A stretch of 44,710 nt of DNA from positions 1 through 44,710 of the forward strand of contig DBPP01000040.1 in the NCBI GenBank assembly GCA_002305575.1, in the 5' to 3' direction. Below, in pieces: positions 14,867-24,073 of the stretch. The stretch's first letter is position 1. Each line of letters opens with the position of its first letter. The translations under genes and the position numbers were made by a program. Under the pieces are notes generated by a model that saw nothing but the letters and a program-made list of their open reading frames with translations, did no database searches and was not told the origin of the DNA. Source of the DNA: Ruminococcaceae bacterium UBA1417 (GTDB lineage Bacteria; Bacillota; Clostridia; Oscillospirales; Acutalibacteraceae).

Positions 14867-17368
14867 CTACGTAACCGGTTGATCCGAGGATTCTATAGGC
14901 GGTTCCGGCGTTGGTTCGGGTGTTGGCTCCGGTGTTGGCTCCGGCGTCGGCACGGGTGTCTGTACAGGCGTCGGCTCCGGCGTCGGTACGGGCGTCGGCT
15001 CCGGCGTTGTCACAGGTGTCGGCTCTGTTGTCGGCGTTGCGGAGGCCGTCGGTGTTGGGGATGCCGATACGCTCGGCGACGGGCTCACGGACGGACTCGG
15101 CGACGGGCTCACCTTGGCACCGGCGATATGGTCGGAATTGCCGTTGCATGTGCCGGGCACATTGTCCTGCGAGAACCAGCCAGTCGCAATATCCGTACAG
15201 CCGGATCCCGGACGCTTGCCGCTGCTGCGGCAATAGGAGAGCTGCACCACATTGTCGCTCAGCACATAGCTGCCGCTGTGCAGGAATTCGGAATAATTTT
15301 CATCCAGCCAGTTGATGATGCCGTTGTACATCTTCTTCGCACCATCGGTGTCGTACACCTCGCTCAGCGTCTCATGGCCATACCAGATGCCGCAGACAAA
15401 CGACGGCGTGCCGCCCATGTACCAGATGTTGGTGTATTCTTCCGACGTACCGGTCTTGCCGATCTGGTCGAGATCAGAGCGGTAAACCATATTGGCTGTC
15501 GCGTAGGCGCCATCCGTACCCTCAATGGGCAGGTGGAGCAGCTTGTTCATAATGGTCGCGTTGTCAAACGACATGGCCTGCTCGGGCTCGCGATCCTGAT
15601 AGTCATAGAGAACATTGCCGTCGTGGTCTTCAATGCGGTAGATCGTATACGGCTCGTAATACTTGCCGCCGTTTCCGAAAACCTGATATGCCGCGGTCAT
15701 TTCGCGCACGCTGATGCCCTTTTCCAGGCCGCCGATGGAGACGCCGCCGAGGTTGTAGGCATCTGCCTCCGTCAACGAGGAGATATGCAGGTTCTGTGTG
15801 AGGAACTCATAGCTGACAAGCGGCGTCATCTTGTTGACGATCTGGACTGCCGGGGCGTTCAGAGACTCCGTGATCGCGCGGTCCACATTCGTCATGCCAC
15901 TGTACGTGCCGTCGAAATTGTTCGGGCCGGGCTGTCCCTGGCCGAAATAGTTGGGCAGTGGCTTGTCCTCCACAACGGAACCATAGGTGATGATGTTGTT
16001 TTCCAGCGCCGGCGCATAGACGCCGATCGGCTTGATGGAAGAACCGGGGGAGTTGGTCGTCGAGGAAACATTGTTCCAAACGCGGTTGGCGTCCTTATCG
16101 ATGTAATTGCCGTCGCCGTCCACCTTATTGGAATTGACGGCCAAAATGCGTCCGTCATACTCCATCAGACAGGCGCCAGACCAGAGCACGCTGTCGTAGG
16201 TATAGGACTGCCAGTTATTTTTGAGCAGACTTTCAAACCCTTCCTGCAGCGGGACATACTGGGCGGAATAGATCTTCAGGCCGCTGTTGTACAGCATATC
16301 GACGGCGTTCTCGCGGTCGACGTTGGAGTACTCCATCAGCAGGTCGACGGCGTCCTCAAAGACTTCCTCGTCGTACCAGTTCCAAACGTCGTCCTGCACG
16401 GAATTGTCGTCCTCGCCATCTTCATCGTCCACATCCGCTTCAAAATCAATGCCGCGCAGCTTGAGATTATCGGATTCCTCCAACGCCTCTTCATACTCGG
16501 CCTTGCTGATTTTCCCTTGATCGTACATCTCCTGAATAACCGTATCTCGGCGTTCCTTATTCGCTTCCGGATAGTAGAAGACGCACAGCGCCGTGGGGTT
16601 CTGGGTCGTCGCCGCAATGGTGGCGCATTCCGCGATGCTGCACTCCCAGATGTTTTTGCCGAAATAGCCTTTCGCCGCCGCCTGCACGCCGTAATAACCG
16701 TTGCCGAAGTTGACGACATTCAGGTAGGCCTCGAGGATCTCGTCTTTCGTGTATTCTTTTTCCAGATTCAGCGCCATGAAGATTTCCTTCACCTTACGCG
16801 TGATACTGACCTGATTTTCACCGGTAAGGTTCTTGATCAGCTGCTGCGTAATCGTAGAGCCGCCGGCGGTATCGGTACCTGTAATCAAGCCGTACACCGC
16901 ACCGAGCGTGCGACGCCAGTCCACACCATTATGCTGGTAGAAGCGCTTGTCCTCAATCGCGACCATCGCGTCCTTCATAATCTGCGGGATCTGTGTGAAG
17001 TCAACGCGCGTGCGGATCTCTGAGCCGTTATAGCGCAAGTGCTCCGTCCAGTTGGCGGTATCCACGCTCTCAATGTGCAGCGAATCCGTCACGTACACAT
17101 AACTCGATTCGCTGAGCTTGAAGGACGAAAGGCTGGCGGTCAGCTTCTCATCGTGGTAGCTCCATATGACGGACAGTGCGCTGAAGCCCACCAAGCAGCC
17201 TGTGATCACACCGATAACAATAAAGGTTTTAAAAAATTTCCAGACCATGGAAAGCACCGTCTGCGCCGTAGCACCCGCCGAGCGGGCCATTTCGCCATCG
17301 GTGCGTCCCATCGGCCTACCGGTCATCTGCGTTGTATTGTATTTATTGATATCTTCTTTATGCAGCAC
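14867..17368 (-). CDS. class A (bifunctional) penicillin-binding protein, PBP1A family
   Basis: This 833-aa membrane enzyme polymerises and cross-links peptidoglycan. Residues 43-69 form one membrane anchor. The GT51 domain follows (catalytic Glu139 in AIEDKRFYQHNG, then GGSTITQQL). The transpeptidase has SSIK (Ser443), SLN (502-504) and KTGT (638-641), so all key residues are intact. A very acidic insert (VDDEDGEDDNSVQDD) lies between the two domains, and an 80-residue Pro/Thr/Ser/Glu tail ends the protein. The start at GTG 17368 is chosen because GGGAGG lies 7 nt upstream; a further ATG at 17390 has no ribosome site. It is divergent from the BofC-like gene. Confidence 0.93.
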   Translation of the reverse strand: MLHKEDINKYNTTQMTGRPMGRTDGEMARSAGATAQTVLSMVWKFFKTFIVIGVITGCLVGFSALSVIWSYHDEKLTASLSSFKLSESSYVYVTDSLHIESVDTANWTEHLRYNGSEIRTRVDFTQIPQIMKDAMVAIEDKRFYQHNGVDWRRTLGAVYGLITGTDTAGGSTITQQLIKNLTGENQVSITRKVKEIFMALNLEKEYTKDEILEAYLNVVNFGNGYYGVQAAAKGYFGKNIWECSIAECATIAATTQNPTALCVFYYPEANKERRDTVIQEMYDQGKISKAEYEEALEESDNLKLRGIDFEADVDDEDGEDDNSVQDDVWNWYDEEVFEDAVDLLMEYSNVDRENAVDMLYNSGLKIYSAQYVPLQEGFESLLKNNWQSYTYDSVLWSGACLMEYDGRILAVNSNKVDGDGNYIDKDANRVWNNVSSTTNSPGSSIKPIGVYAPALENNIITYGSVVEDKPLPNYFGQGQPGPNNFDGTYSGMTNVDRAITESLNAPAVQIVNKMTPLVSYEFLTQNLHISSLTEADAYNLGGVSIGGLEKGISVREMTAAYQVFGNGGKYYEPYTIYRIEDHDGNVLYDYQDREPEQAMSFDNATIMNKLLHLPIEGTDGAYATANMVYRSDLDQIGKTGTSEEYTNIWYMGGTPSFVCGIWYGHETLSEVYDTDGAKKMYNGIINWLDENYSEFLHSGSYVLSDNVVQLSYCRSSGKRPGSGCTDIATGWFSQDNVPGTCNGNSDHIAGAKVSPSPSPSVSPSPSVSASPTPTASATPTTEPTPVTTPEPTPVPTPEPTPVQTPVPTPEPTPEPTPEPTPEPPIESSDQPVT
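14885..15112 (-). repeat. low-complexity repeat coding the PBP C-terminal tail
   Basis: Reiterated codons for SPSPS, then TPEPTPVPTPEPTP units. The tail probably lies outside the cell after the transpeptidase domain and could cross or bind the wall. Such repeats change length readily. Confidence 0.75.
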
Positions 17369-17487
17369 GATGAACCTCCCTGAAACCATTTTTGTGCATA
17401 AGCGGCGGGCGTGTATATTTTTGCCAGTTTTCGCCGATACTATGCACAGTTAAGGACTTGAAACGCCATGTGAAAGGACGATTTATA

Positions 17488-17919
17488 ATGAAATACCAGT
17501 GGAAAAATCTTCAGCCGGACAAGCTGCGCCGGTATACACAGTGGGCCTTGCTCCTCACGGCGCTTGCCACGCTTCTGACTGCTGCCGCACTCAGCACACG
17601 CGAATCAGCGCCCACCGCTGTATACACGGATGTCAACATAAATTCACCCGTTCATTATAGCTCAAACGAAACGGCAAGTCAAGGAAACGCTTCTCCGGAT
17701 GCGGCAAATTCAAAAAATATTAAGAATTCTGAAGTGTATTATGTGATCCGCGCTTACGAAGATACCGTCGCCATTTTTCAGAGCGACAGCACGGCACCCA
17801 TCTACACCATCGACACCCCGCTCTCCCGCTTGACGGCTTCGGACCGCACGCTGCTTGCGGCCGGCATCCGGGTAGATACGCTCCCCGAAGCCTACAAGCG
17901 CATCGAGGATTACGAGTGA
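17488..17919 (+). CDS. BofC-like single-pass membrane protein
   Basis: This 143-aa protein has one membrane anchor (about residues 17-36, ALLLTALATLLTAAAL), a Ser/Asn-rich linker, and a C-terminal domain of about 60 residues (YYVIRAYEDTVAIFQ...PLSRLTASDRTLLAAGIRV). That domain resembles the C-terminal domain of BofC, which in Bacillus acts in the intermembrane space during sporulation. The assignment to the BofC-like group is by pattern and is moderate. AAAGGA lies 9 nt before the ATG. It is divergent from the class A PBP and close to a spore protein gene. Confidence 0.65.
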   Translation: MKYQWKNLQPDKLRRYTQWALLLTALATLLTAAALSTRESAPTAVYTDVNINSPVHYSSNETASQGNASPDAANSKNIKNSEVYYVIRAYEDTVAIFQSDSTAPIYTIDTPLSRLTASDRTLLAAGIRVDTLPEAYKRIEDYE

Positions 17920-17947
17920 CCGCGGCGCCAAAACAGAACATGAATGC

Positions 17948-17977
17948 AAAAGAAAAGGACGCCCGTTTCCGGGCGCC
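17948..17977 (-). terminator. terminator of the SASP gene
   Basis: Minus strand stem GGCGCCCG / CGGGCGTC with a GAAA tetraloop, then CTTTTCTTTT. It lies 16 nt after the stop. Confidence 0.8.
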
Positions 17978-17992
17978 CCGCCGAGAGCGTGT

Positions 17993-18181
17993 TTACTTCA
18001 TGCTCTCCTCGTAAGACTTGATCATCTTCTTGACCATCTGGCCACCGATCGAGCCGGCCTGCTTGGAGGTCAGGTCGCCGTTGTACCCCTGCTTGAGGTT
18101 GACGCCGACTTCATTGGCAGCTTCCATCTTGAAACGGTTCATTGCATCCTGTGCCTCGGGCACCATTTTGCTGTTGCTCAT
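17993..18181 (-). CDS. small acid-soluble spore protein, alpha/beta type
   Basis: This 62-aa protein coats and protects DNA in the dormant spore and is broken down at germination. Both family blocks are present: EAQDAMNRFKMEAANEVGV (residues 9-27), which holds the region cut by the germination protease, and LTSKQAGSIGGQMVKKMI (37-54). AAGGAG lies 8 nt before the ATG. The gene is alone, with a forespore-type promoter upstream and a strong terminator. It is direct evidence that the organism carries spore genes. Confidence 0.95.
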   Translation of the reverse strand: MSNSKMVPEAQDAMNRFKMEAANEVGVNLKQGYNGDLTSKQAGSIGGQMVKKMIKSYEESMK

Positions 18182-18221
18182 TTTGTTTACTCCTTTTTTC
18201 TTTTCTCGCGTTTGTTGTTAC

Positions 18222-18250
18222 TATTGTGTTTTCGGAAAGGAGCTTTATGC
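18222..18250 (-). promoter_or_regulatory. candidate sigma-G/sigma-F promoter of the SASP gene
   Basis: Minus strand -35 GCATA (18250-18246, fits GHATR), 17-bp spacer, -10 CACAATA (18228-18222, close to CATnnTA). Transcription would start about 33 nt before the ATG. SASP genes are normally under sigma-G. Confidence 0.6.
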
Positions 18251-18366
18251 TTGACAGTTTTTAGCAAAATTCGCAGATTGGCACGGTGTTCTGCGGAACG
18301 GATGCTTTCTCCGATCGTGATGCGCGCCATTGTCTTTGTGTTTCGTCATTGAAGCAAGCGCGCGCC

Positions 18367-18756
18367 TTACGGCGTTTTCACATTGCGCAGCTTTTTCTCA
18401 TGCTGCAAGAGGCGCTGGTCGTACGTCTCAATTTTCTCGCGCAGTATGGTCAGCGATTCCTGCAGCGCGCGTTCCTTTTCCTCCAGCGCGGCGCACTGCT
18501 GCTTCAAAAGCGCGAGGCGGTCCGCAATCGTTGCATCGCCCTCGCGGCAAAGTTGGCTGTATTTTTGCAACATAGCGATCGAGCAGCCAGCGCTGCGCAT
18601 ACATTTGATGAAATTCACCCAGTTGAGCTCGAATTCCCCATATACGCGCACGCCGTTTTCGTCGCGCGGCACCGGCGGCGTGAGCCCCTTTTCCTCATAA
18701 AAGCGCAGCGTCGTCGGCAAAATTCCAAATTTTTCCGAAACCTCTTTGATCCGCAT
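18367..18756 (-). CDS. MerR-family transcriptional regulator
   Basis: This 129-aa DNA-binding protein has the winged helix of MerR proteins (MRIKEVSEKFGILPTTLRFYEEKG) and a C-terminal coiled coil (residues about 78-125) for dimerisation. Cysteines occur in FIKCMRSAGC and QLC, so a thiol-based or carbonyl signal is possible, as in AdhR-type regulators, but there is no CxC or CxxC metal site. The signal is unknown. The start at 18756 has AAAGGAGAGG upstream; longer readings to the right run into the atp terminator. Its own promoter has the long spacer typical of MerR control. Confidence 0.85.
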   Translation of the reverse strand: MRIKEVSEKFGILPTTLRFYEEKGLTPPVPRDENGVRVYGEFELNWVNFIKCMRSAGCSIAMLQKYSQLCREGDATIADRLALLKQQCAALEEKERALQESLTILREKIETYDQRLLQHEKKLRNVKTP

Positions 18757-18835
18757 CCTATTCCTCTCCTTTCGGGCAGGATCCATCCACACGGGCAATC
18801 GGTGCCGAATCCCCGCGACCCGTGTCGTTTTTTTC

Positions 18836-18866
18836 AGTTTACACCCTAAACCCAACTGGAAGTCAA
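18836..18866 (-). promoter_or_regulatory. MerR-type promoter with 19-bp spacer
   Basis: Minus strand -35 TTGACT (18866-18861), 19-bp spacer, -10 TAAACT (18841-18836). A 19-bp spacer is the hallmark of promoters that MerR proteins untwist. It lies about 80 nt before the merR start, so autoregulation is likely. Confidence 0.65.
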
Positions 18867-18890
18867 GCGTTTTGTCGTCCATCGCCTCGA

Positions 18891-18936
18891 ACGCAAAAAC
18901 GGCGTCTGCCCTGCAGAAAGCGGGTAGACGCCGTTT
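18891..18936 (-). terminator. terminator of the ATP synthase operon
   Basis: 11-bp perfect stem AAACGGCGTCT / AGACGCCGTTT with an 18-nt loop and a T-rich minus-strand flank, 22 nt after the atpC stop. Confidence 0.8.
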
Positions 18937-18958
18937 GCTCTGTATGATATTTCCGGAT

Positions 18959-19368
18959 TTATTGGTGAAAGCTCCGCTTGACGCGCAGACGATTGATGGC
19001 ACGCGCCAGATTGGCCTGCGCCAGTTTGTATTCCTGCACGGTTTTCCGCTGGAGAATCGCTTCTTTGGCCTCTGCGGCCGCACGCTCGGCGCGGTTCGCA
19101 TCGATTTCCTCCGGGCGCTCTGCGGAGTCGACGAGCACAAGCACGTCATTGTTCTCCACCTTGACAAGCCCTGCCGAAACCGCCGCCAGCTGCTCCGGCT
19201 GTCCGGGCAGCCGGTACGTCATCGTACCGGGCACAACCGCCGCAATCATATTGCTGTGGTTGGCCAGAATACCGTAATCGCCCTCTGTGGTCGGAAGAAT
19301 CAGCGACTCGCACTCGCCTTCGTAAAACGGGCTGTTGGCATGAAAGATGTGCACTTGAAACGTGTTCA

Positions 19369-19369
<1 letters not shown>
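18959..19369 (-). CDS. atpC: F1Fo-ATP synthase epsilon subunit
   Basis: This 136-aa central-stalk subunit couples rotation and can inhibit ATP hydrolysis. The N-terminal beta-sandwich (MNTFQVHIFHANSPFYEGE, GDYGILANHSNMIAAVVPG) and the two C-terminal helices (about 86-130) are both present. Its ATG overlaps the atpD stop (TGATG), so the two are coupled. It is the last gene of the operon. Confidence 0.96.
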
Positions 19370-20781
<1,412 letters not shown>

Positions 20782-20902
20782 GCTTATAACCACTACCCTT
20801 TCTGCGCGGTGCACGTTTTGCGGCCCTGCCTGTGGCAGGCTGCCGGCCCTGCACCTGTGACCGGCAAACAAACTGTGCCGCATAAAAGCCGTTGCGTAAC
20901 GC

Positions 20903-21796
20903 TTACCGGCTGTTTTTTTGCCGCTGCGCCTTGGCGCCTGCGGAAACCTCCGTGATCTCCTGCGTGATGGCGGCCTGACGCACCCGGTTGTACTGGAGCG
21001 AAAGCTCGCCCAGGAGCTTTTCCGCGTTCCGGTTCGCGGCGTCCATCGCCGTCATACGGGCGTTCTGCTCGCTGCAGAAACTATCGATCAGCGCGCTGTA
21101 GATGAAGCCGGATATATAGCTTTCCATAATGTTATCAAGCACCGCTTCAATGGAAGGCACAAACTCAAACGGCTCCGTTACCGCCTTTTCCACGGTCGTC
21201 GTAACAAAATGTGCGCGGTGGAACGGCAGCAGACGCGTGCTGTGCGCCGAGGAGGTGAGGCTGTTCTCCATATCGGTGTAAATGACGAAAATCTTTTCCA
21301 GCTCACCGCGGTCAAAGCCGTCGAGCAAAATCGCGCAGATCTCGCGGGCACGATCCATCGTGGGGTTCTGCGCCGTATAGAGGAAACTGCGTTCGATCGG
21401 AATATTATGCTGGGCGAAGAAATGCCGCCCGTATTCGCCGACAACGAACAGCTTTGTATCCGGGTGCTCCTTGAGCATCCGCTGCGCTTCCTTGATCACG
21501 TTCTGATTATACGCGCCGGCCAGGCCTTTATCTGCCGTGATGACCAGGCAACCATACGTGCCGTTGAGCGGCGGCGCGCCTTCAGGCGGATAAAAATAGC
21601 GGCTGTCCACGTCGCCCGCGGTGCGGAAGATCCGTTTGATCTCCCCCTGCAGCGCCTCGAAATACGGGCGCGTACGCTCCAGTCCGCTTTTCGCCTTGCG
21701 CAGCTTTGTGGAAGCGATCAGATACATCGCGTTCGTGATCTTTTTCGTATCCTTGACGCTTTCAATCCGGTTTTTAATTTCTTTCGTACCGGCCAT
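20903..21796 (-). CDS. atpG: F1Fo-ATP synthase gamma subunit
   Basis: This 297-aa rotor shaft subunit has the two conserved ends: KEIKNRIESVKDTKKITNAM at the N-terminus and RMTAMDAANRNAEKLLGEL with the following NRVRQAAITQEITE at the C-terminus. The ATG at 21796 has AAGGAG 11 nt upstream. An in-frame GTG at 21805 overlaps the atpA stop but is 2 nt from the ribosome site. It follows atpA with almost no gap. Confidence 0.95.
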   Translation of the reverse strand: MAGTKEIKNRIESVKDTKKITNAMYLIASTKLRKAKSGLERTRPYFEALQGEIKRIFRTAGDVDSRYFYPPEGAPPLNGTYGCLVITADKGLAGAYNQNVIKEAQRMLKEHPDTKLFVVGEYGRHFFAQHNIPIERSFLYTAQNPTMDRAREICAILLDGFDRGELEKIFVIYTDMENSLTSSAHSTRLLPFHRAHFVTTTVEKAVTEPFEFVPSIEAVLDNIMESYISGFIYSALIDSFCSEQNARMTAMDAANRNAEKLLGELSLQYNRVRQAAITQEITEVSAGAKAQRQKNSR

Positions 21797-21801
21797 GGCA
21801 C

Positions 21802-23580
21802 TCACTGCTCCTTATGGCTTTCCTGATACTGGCCGAGAAAAGCCTTCGAAAAATGCTGGATATCCGTGCGGTCTTCATCGGAAAGCTGGCCGGTGCGGTC
21901 GATACGCGCGCAAAGCTCCGGCGCCTGCTGCTCCGCCCAGGCGATCAGCGCTTTCTGGAAAGTGTTGACCTCGTTGAGCGGCACCTCCTGCATGACATGA
22001 TCCTGCGCGGCAATCAGCGTGATGACCTGCTCATGCTGGGTCATCGGCTGGTACTGCGCCTGGCGCAGAAGGCGCATCAGGCTCTGGCCGTAGGCGAGCT
22101 GGCGTTTCGTCGTTTCGTCGAGATCGCTCGAGAACTGCGTAAATACCTCCATCTCGCGGTACTGGGCGAGATCGAGGCGGAGCGTGCCCGCCGCCTTTTT
22201 CATAGCCTTGGTCTGCGCGGCGCCGCCGACACGGGAAACCGACAGGCCGACGTTGACAGCCGGACGTTGACCCGAGAAGAACAGGTCGCTCTCGAGGAAG
22301 ATCTGGCCGTCAGTGATCGAAATGATATTCGTCGGGATATACGCGGAAACGTCGCCCGCCTGCGTCTCGACGATCGGCAGGGCTGTCATGCTGCCGCCGC
22401 CCTTTTCCTCAGAGAGGTGCGCCGAACGCTCGAGCAAACGGGAATGCAGGTAGAAAACGTCGCCCGGATATGCCTCACGGCCCGGGGAACGCTCCAAAAG
22501 CAGGCTCAGCGCGCGGTACGCGATGGCGTGCTTGGAAAGGTCGTCGTAAACGATCAGGACGTCGCGGCCCTGATACATGAAGTATTCGCCGAGCGCACAG
22601 CCCGCATACGGGGCAATGTACTGCAGCGGAGAAGAAGCGGAGGCAGGCGCATTGACGACGACCGTATACTCCATAGCCCCGCGGCGCTTCAGCGTTTCCA
22701 CGAGCTTCGCCACAGAACTGGACTTCTGGCCGATCGCAACATAAATGCAGACGACATCCTTGCCCTTCTGGTTCAAAATGGTGTCCAGCGCCAATGCGGT
22801 CTTACCGGTCTGACGGTCACCGATGATCAGCTCACGCTGGCCGCGGCCGATCGGGAACATCGCGTCAATGGCGAGCAGACCCGTTTCCATCGGCGCATCA
22901 ACCGGCTGACGGTCGATGATGCCCGGCGCGGGCATTTCAATCGGACGGTAATCGGCCGCCTCAATGGGGCCCCTGCCGTCGATCGGCGAGCCGAGTGCGT
23001 CGACGACACGCCCGAGGAAACCATCGCCCACCGGAATACCGGCGGTGCGGCCGGTACGGCGCACAATGCTGCCTTCTGTAATCAAGGCGCTGTCGCCAAA
23101 GAGAACGCAGCCGATTCGGTCACGTCTCAAATCCTGCACCATACCGCGTACGCCGGAGGAAAACAGCAGGATCTCGCCGTAAGCCACGTGCTCCAAACCG
23201 CTGACGACCGCAATTTCATCGCCCACGGTCAGCACCACGCCGGTCTCTTCTGCCAAAGCCTCCGGCGTCCAGTTCTCAACAGCCTCCTGCATCAGTGTGA
23301 TGACAGAGGTGACGTTTGTGGTCAGCTTAGAGAGACGATCTTTAAACTGGCGCAGGCGTCCTTCCAAGCTCCAGTCGTACACATCCGCGCCAACCTGCTT
23401 GTGAAAGTCCACCTGCAGGCGGAATCCGCCGTGGAGCTCAGGATCTTTTTCCCATTGCAGCGGCACTTCTTCGCCATACTTACGGCGCAGAAAATCTTCA
23501 AAACGCTTTTCCTGCTCCGCGGTGGGCTGCACATCGCTGTAGAGAACCGCTCTGCGTTCCATCTGCTTCGAACTATTCAT
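21802..23580 (-). CDS. atpA: F1Fo-ATP synthase alpha subunit with an N-terminal delta-like domain
   Basis: This 592-aa protein is about 90 residues longer than usual. From about residue 87 on it is a normal alpha subunit (GVVLTVGDEIAVVSGL crown strand, Walker A GDRQTGKT, ETQAGDVSAYIPTN, SVSRVGGAAQ). Residues 17-83 instead resemble the C-terminal domain of the delta/OSCP subunit: PTAEQEKRFEDFL, then DPELHGGFRLQV, then YDWSLEGRLRQFKDRL. The three blocks have the order and spacing of the delta C-terminus, where they meet the b subunit. The ATG at 23580 overlaps the atpF stop by 8 nt, so no separate atpH fits. The domain assignment is by pattern, not by computed alignment. Confidence 0.93.
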   Translation of the reverse strand: MNSSKQMERRAVLYSDVQPTAEQEKRFEDFLRRKYGEEVPLQWEKDPELHGGFRLQVDFHKQVGADVYDWSLEGRLRQFKDRLSKLTTNVTSVITLMQEAVENWTPEALAEETGVVLTVGDEIAVVSGLEHVAYGEILLFSSGVRGMVQDLRRDRIGCVLFGDSALITEGSIVRRTGRTAGIPVGDGFLGRVVDALGSPIDGRGPIEAADYRPIEMPAPGIIDRQPVDAPMETGLLAIDAMFPIGRGQRELIIGDRQTGKTALALDTILNQKGKDVVCIYVAIGQKSSSVAKLVETLKRRGAMEYTVVVNAPASASSPLQYIAPYAGCALGEYFMYQGRDVLIVYDDLSKHAIAYRALSLLLERSPGREAYPGDVFYLHSRLLERSAHLSEEKGGGSMTALPIVETQAGDVSAYIPTNIISITDGQIFLESDLFFSGQRPAVNVGLSVSRVGGAAQTKAMKKAAGTLRLDLAQYREMEVFTQFSSDLDETTKRQLAYGQSLMRLLRQAQYQPMTQHEQVITLIAAQDHVMQEVPLNEVNTFQKALIAWAEQQAPELCARIDRTGQLSDEDRTDIQHFSKAFLGQYQESHKEQ

Positions 23581-24058
23581 TCGGCTCTCCTCCCTCCACC
23601 TTATTGAGGAAGCTGTCGAAGATGTCGGTCTGATTCTCATACACCAGCTTCTTAGCAGCCTGCACAGCAATTTCCGTCAATTCCTTCTGCGTGTCCGCAA
23701 GGATCTTCTCGCGCGTGCGGTCCGCTGCCTTGTGCGCATCCATAACAATTTCAGCCGCCTGTGCCTTTGCATCGGTAAGCTGCTGTTGCACGGAAACATC
23801 CAAAGCATGCTGCGCTTCAGCTCTCTTGCGGTCAATCTCTTCGTCGACTGTCTGAAGCTGTGCAGCATAATCCGCTTTCAGTTTCTCTGCTTCTTCAAGT
23901 GTCTGCGCCGCTTTTTCTTCCATTCCACGGCAATATTCCTCACGCTTTGCCATGAATTTCTTCACGGGGCCAAACAGAAGGAAGTACAGACCGCCGACCA
24001 GAATTACAAAGTTCAAAGCATGCAGCAAAATCTGCTGCCAATCAATATTTAATGGCAC
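23573..24058 (-). CDS. atpF: F1Fo-ATP synthase b subunit
   Basis: This subunit of about 161 aa forms the peripheral stalk. It has one N-terminal membrane helix (ILLHALNFVILVGGLYFLLF) and a long charged helix (about 35-140) that dimerises, followed by a short C-terminal part that normally holds delta. Two GTG starts are possible, at 24067 and 24058. The second is preferred because AGGTGG lies 5 nt ahead. No delta sequence is fused to it. It overlaps atpA by 8 nt. Confidence 0.93.
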   Translation of the reverse strand: MPLNIDWQQILLHALNFVILVGGLYFLLFGPVKKFMAKREEYCRGMEEKAAQTLEEAEKLKADYAAQLQTVDEEIDRKRAEAQHALDVSVQQQLTDAKAQAAEIVMDAHKAADRTREKILADTQKELTEIAVQAAKKLVYENQTDIFDSFLNKVEGGEPNE

Positions 24059-24073
24059 AGTTTCCACCTGCCT

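Noticed and set aside
14867..15233. possible CRISPR-like tandem repeat
   Set aside because: The repeat is in frame, codes Pro/Thr/Ser units and has no spacers, so it is a coding low-complexity tail.
14753..17023. 756-aa open frame on the plus strand opposite the class A PBP gene
   Set aside because: It has an Arg/His/Val-rich composition, no domain and no ribosome site, and is the antisense shadow of a gene with all PBP motifs. Similar long plus-strand frames opposite atpA, atpD, phoR and phoU are rejected for the same reason.
18757..19167. N-terminal extension of the MerR frame
   Set aside because: It would cross the atp operon terminator and the merR promoter. The ATG at 18756 has a strong ribosome site and starts with the usual MerR helix.
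23581..23670. further N-terminal extension of atpA that might hold more of delta
   Set aside because: These codons lie inside atpF in another frame and do not resemble delta. The ATG at 23580 is the natural start.
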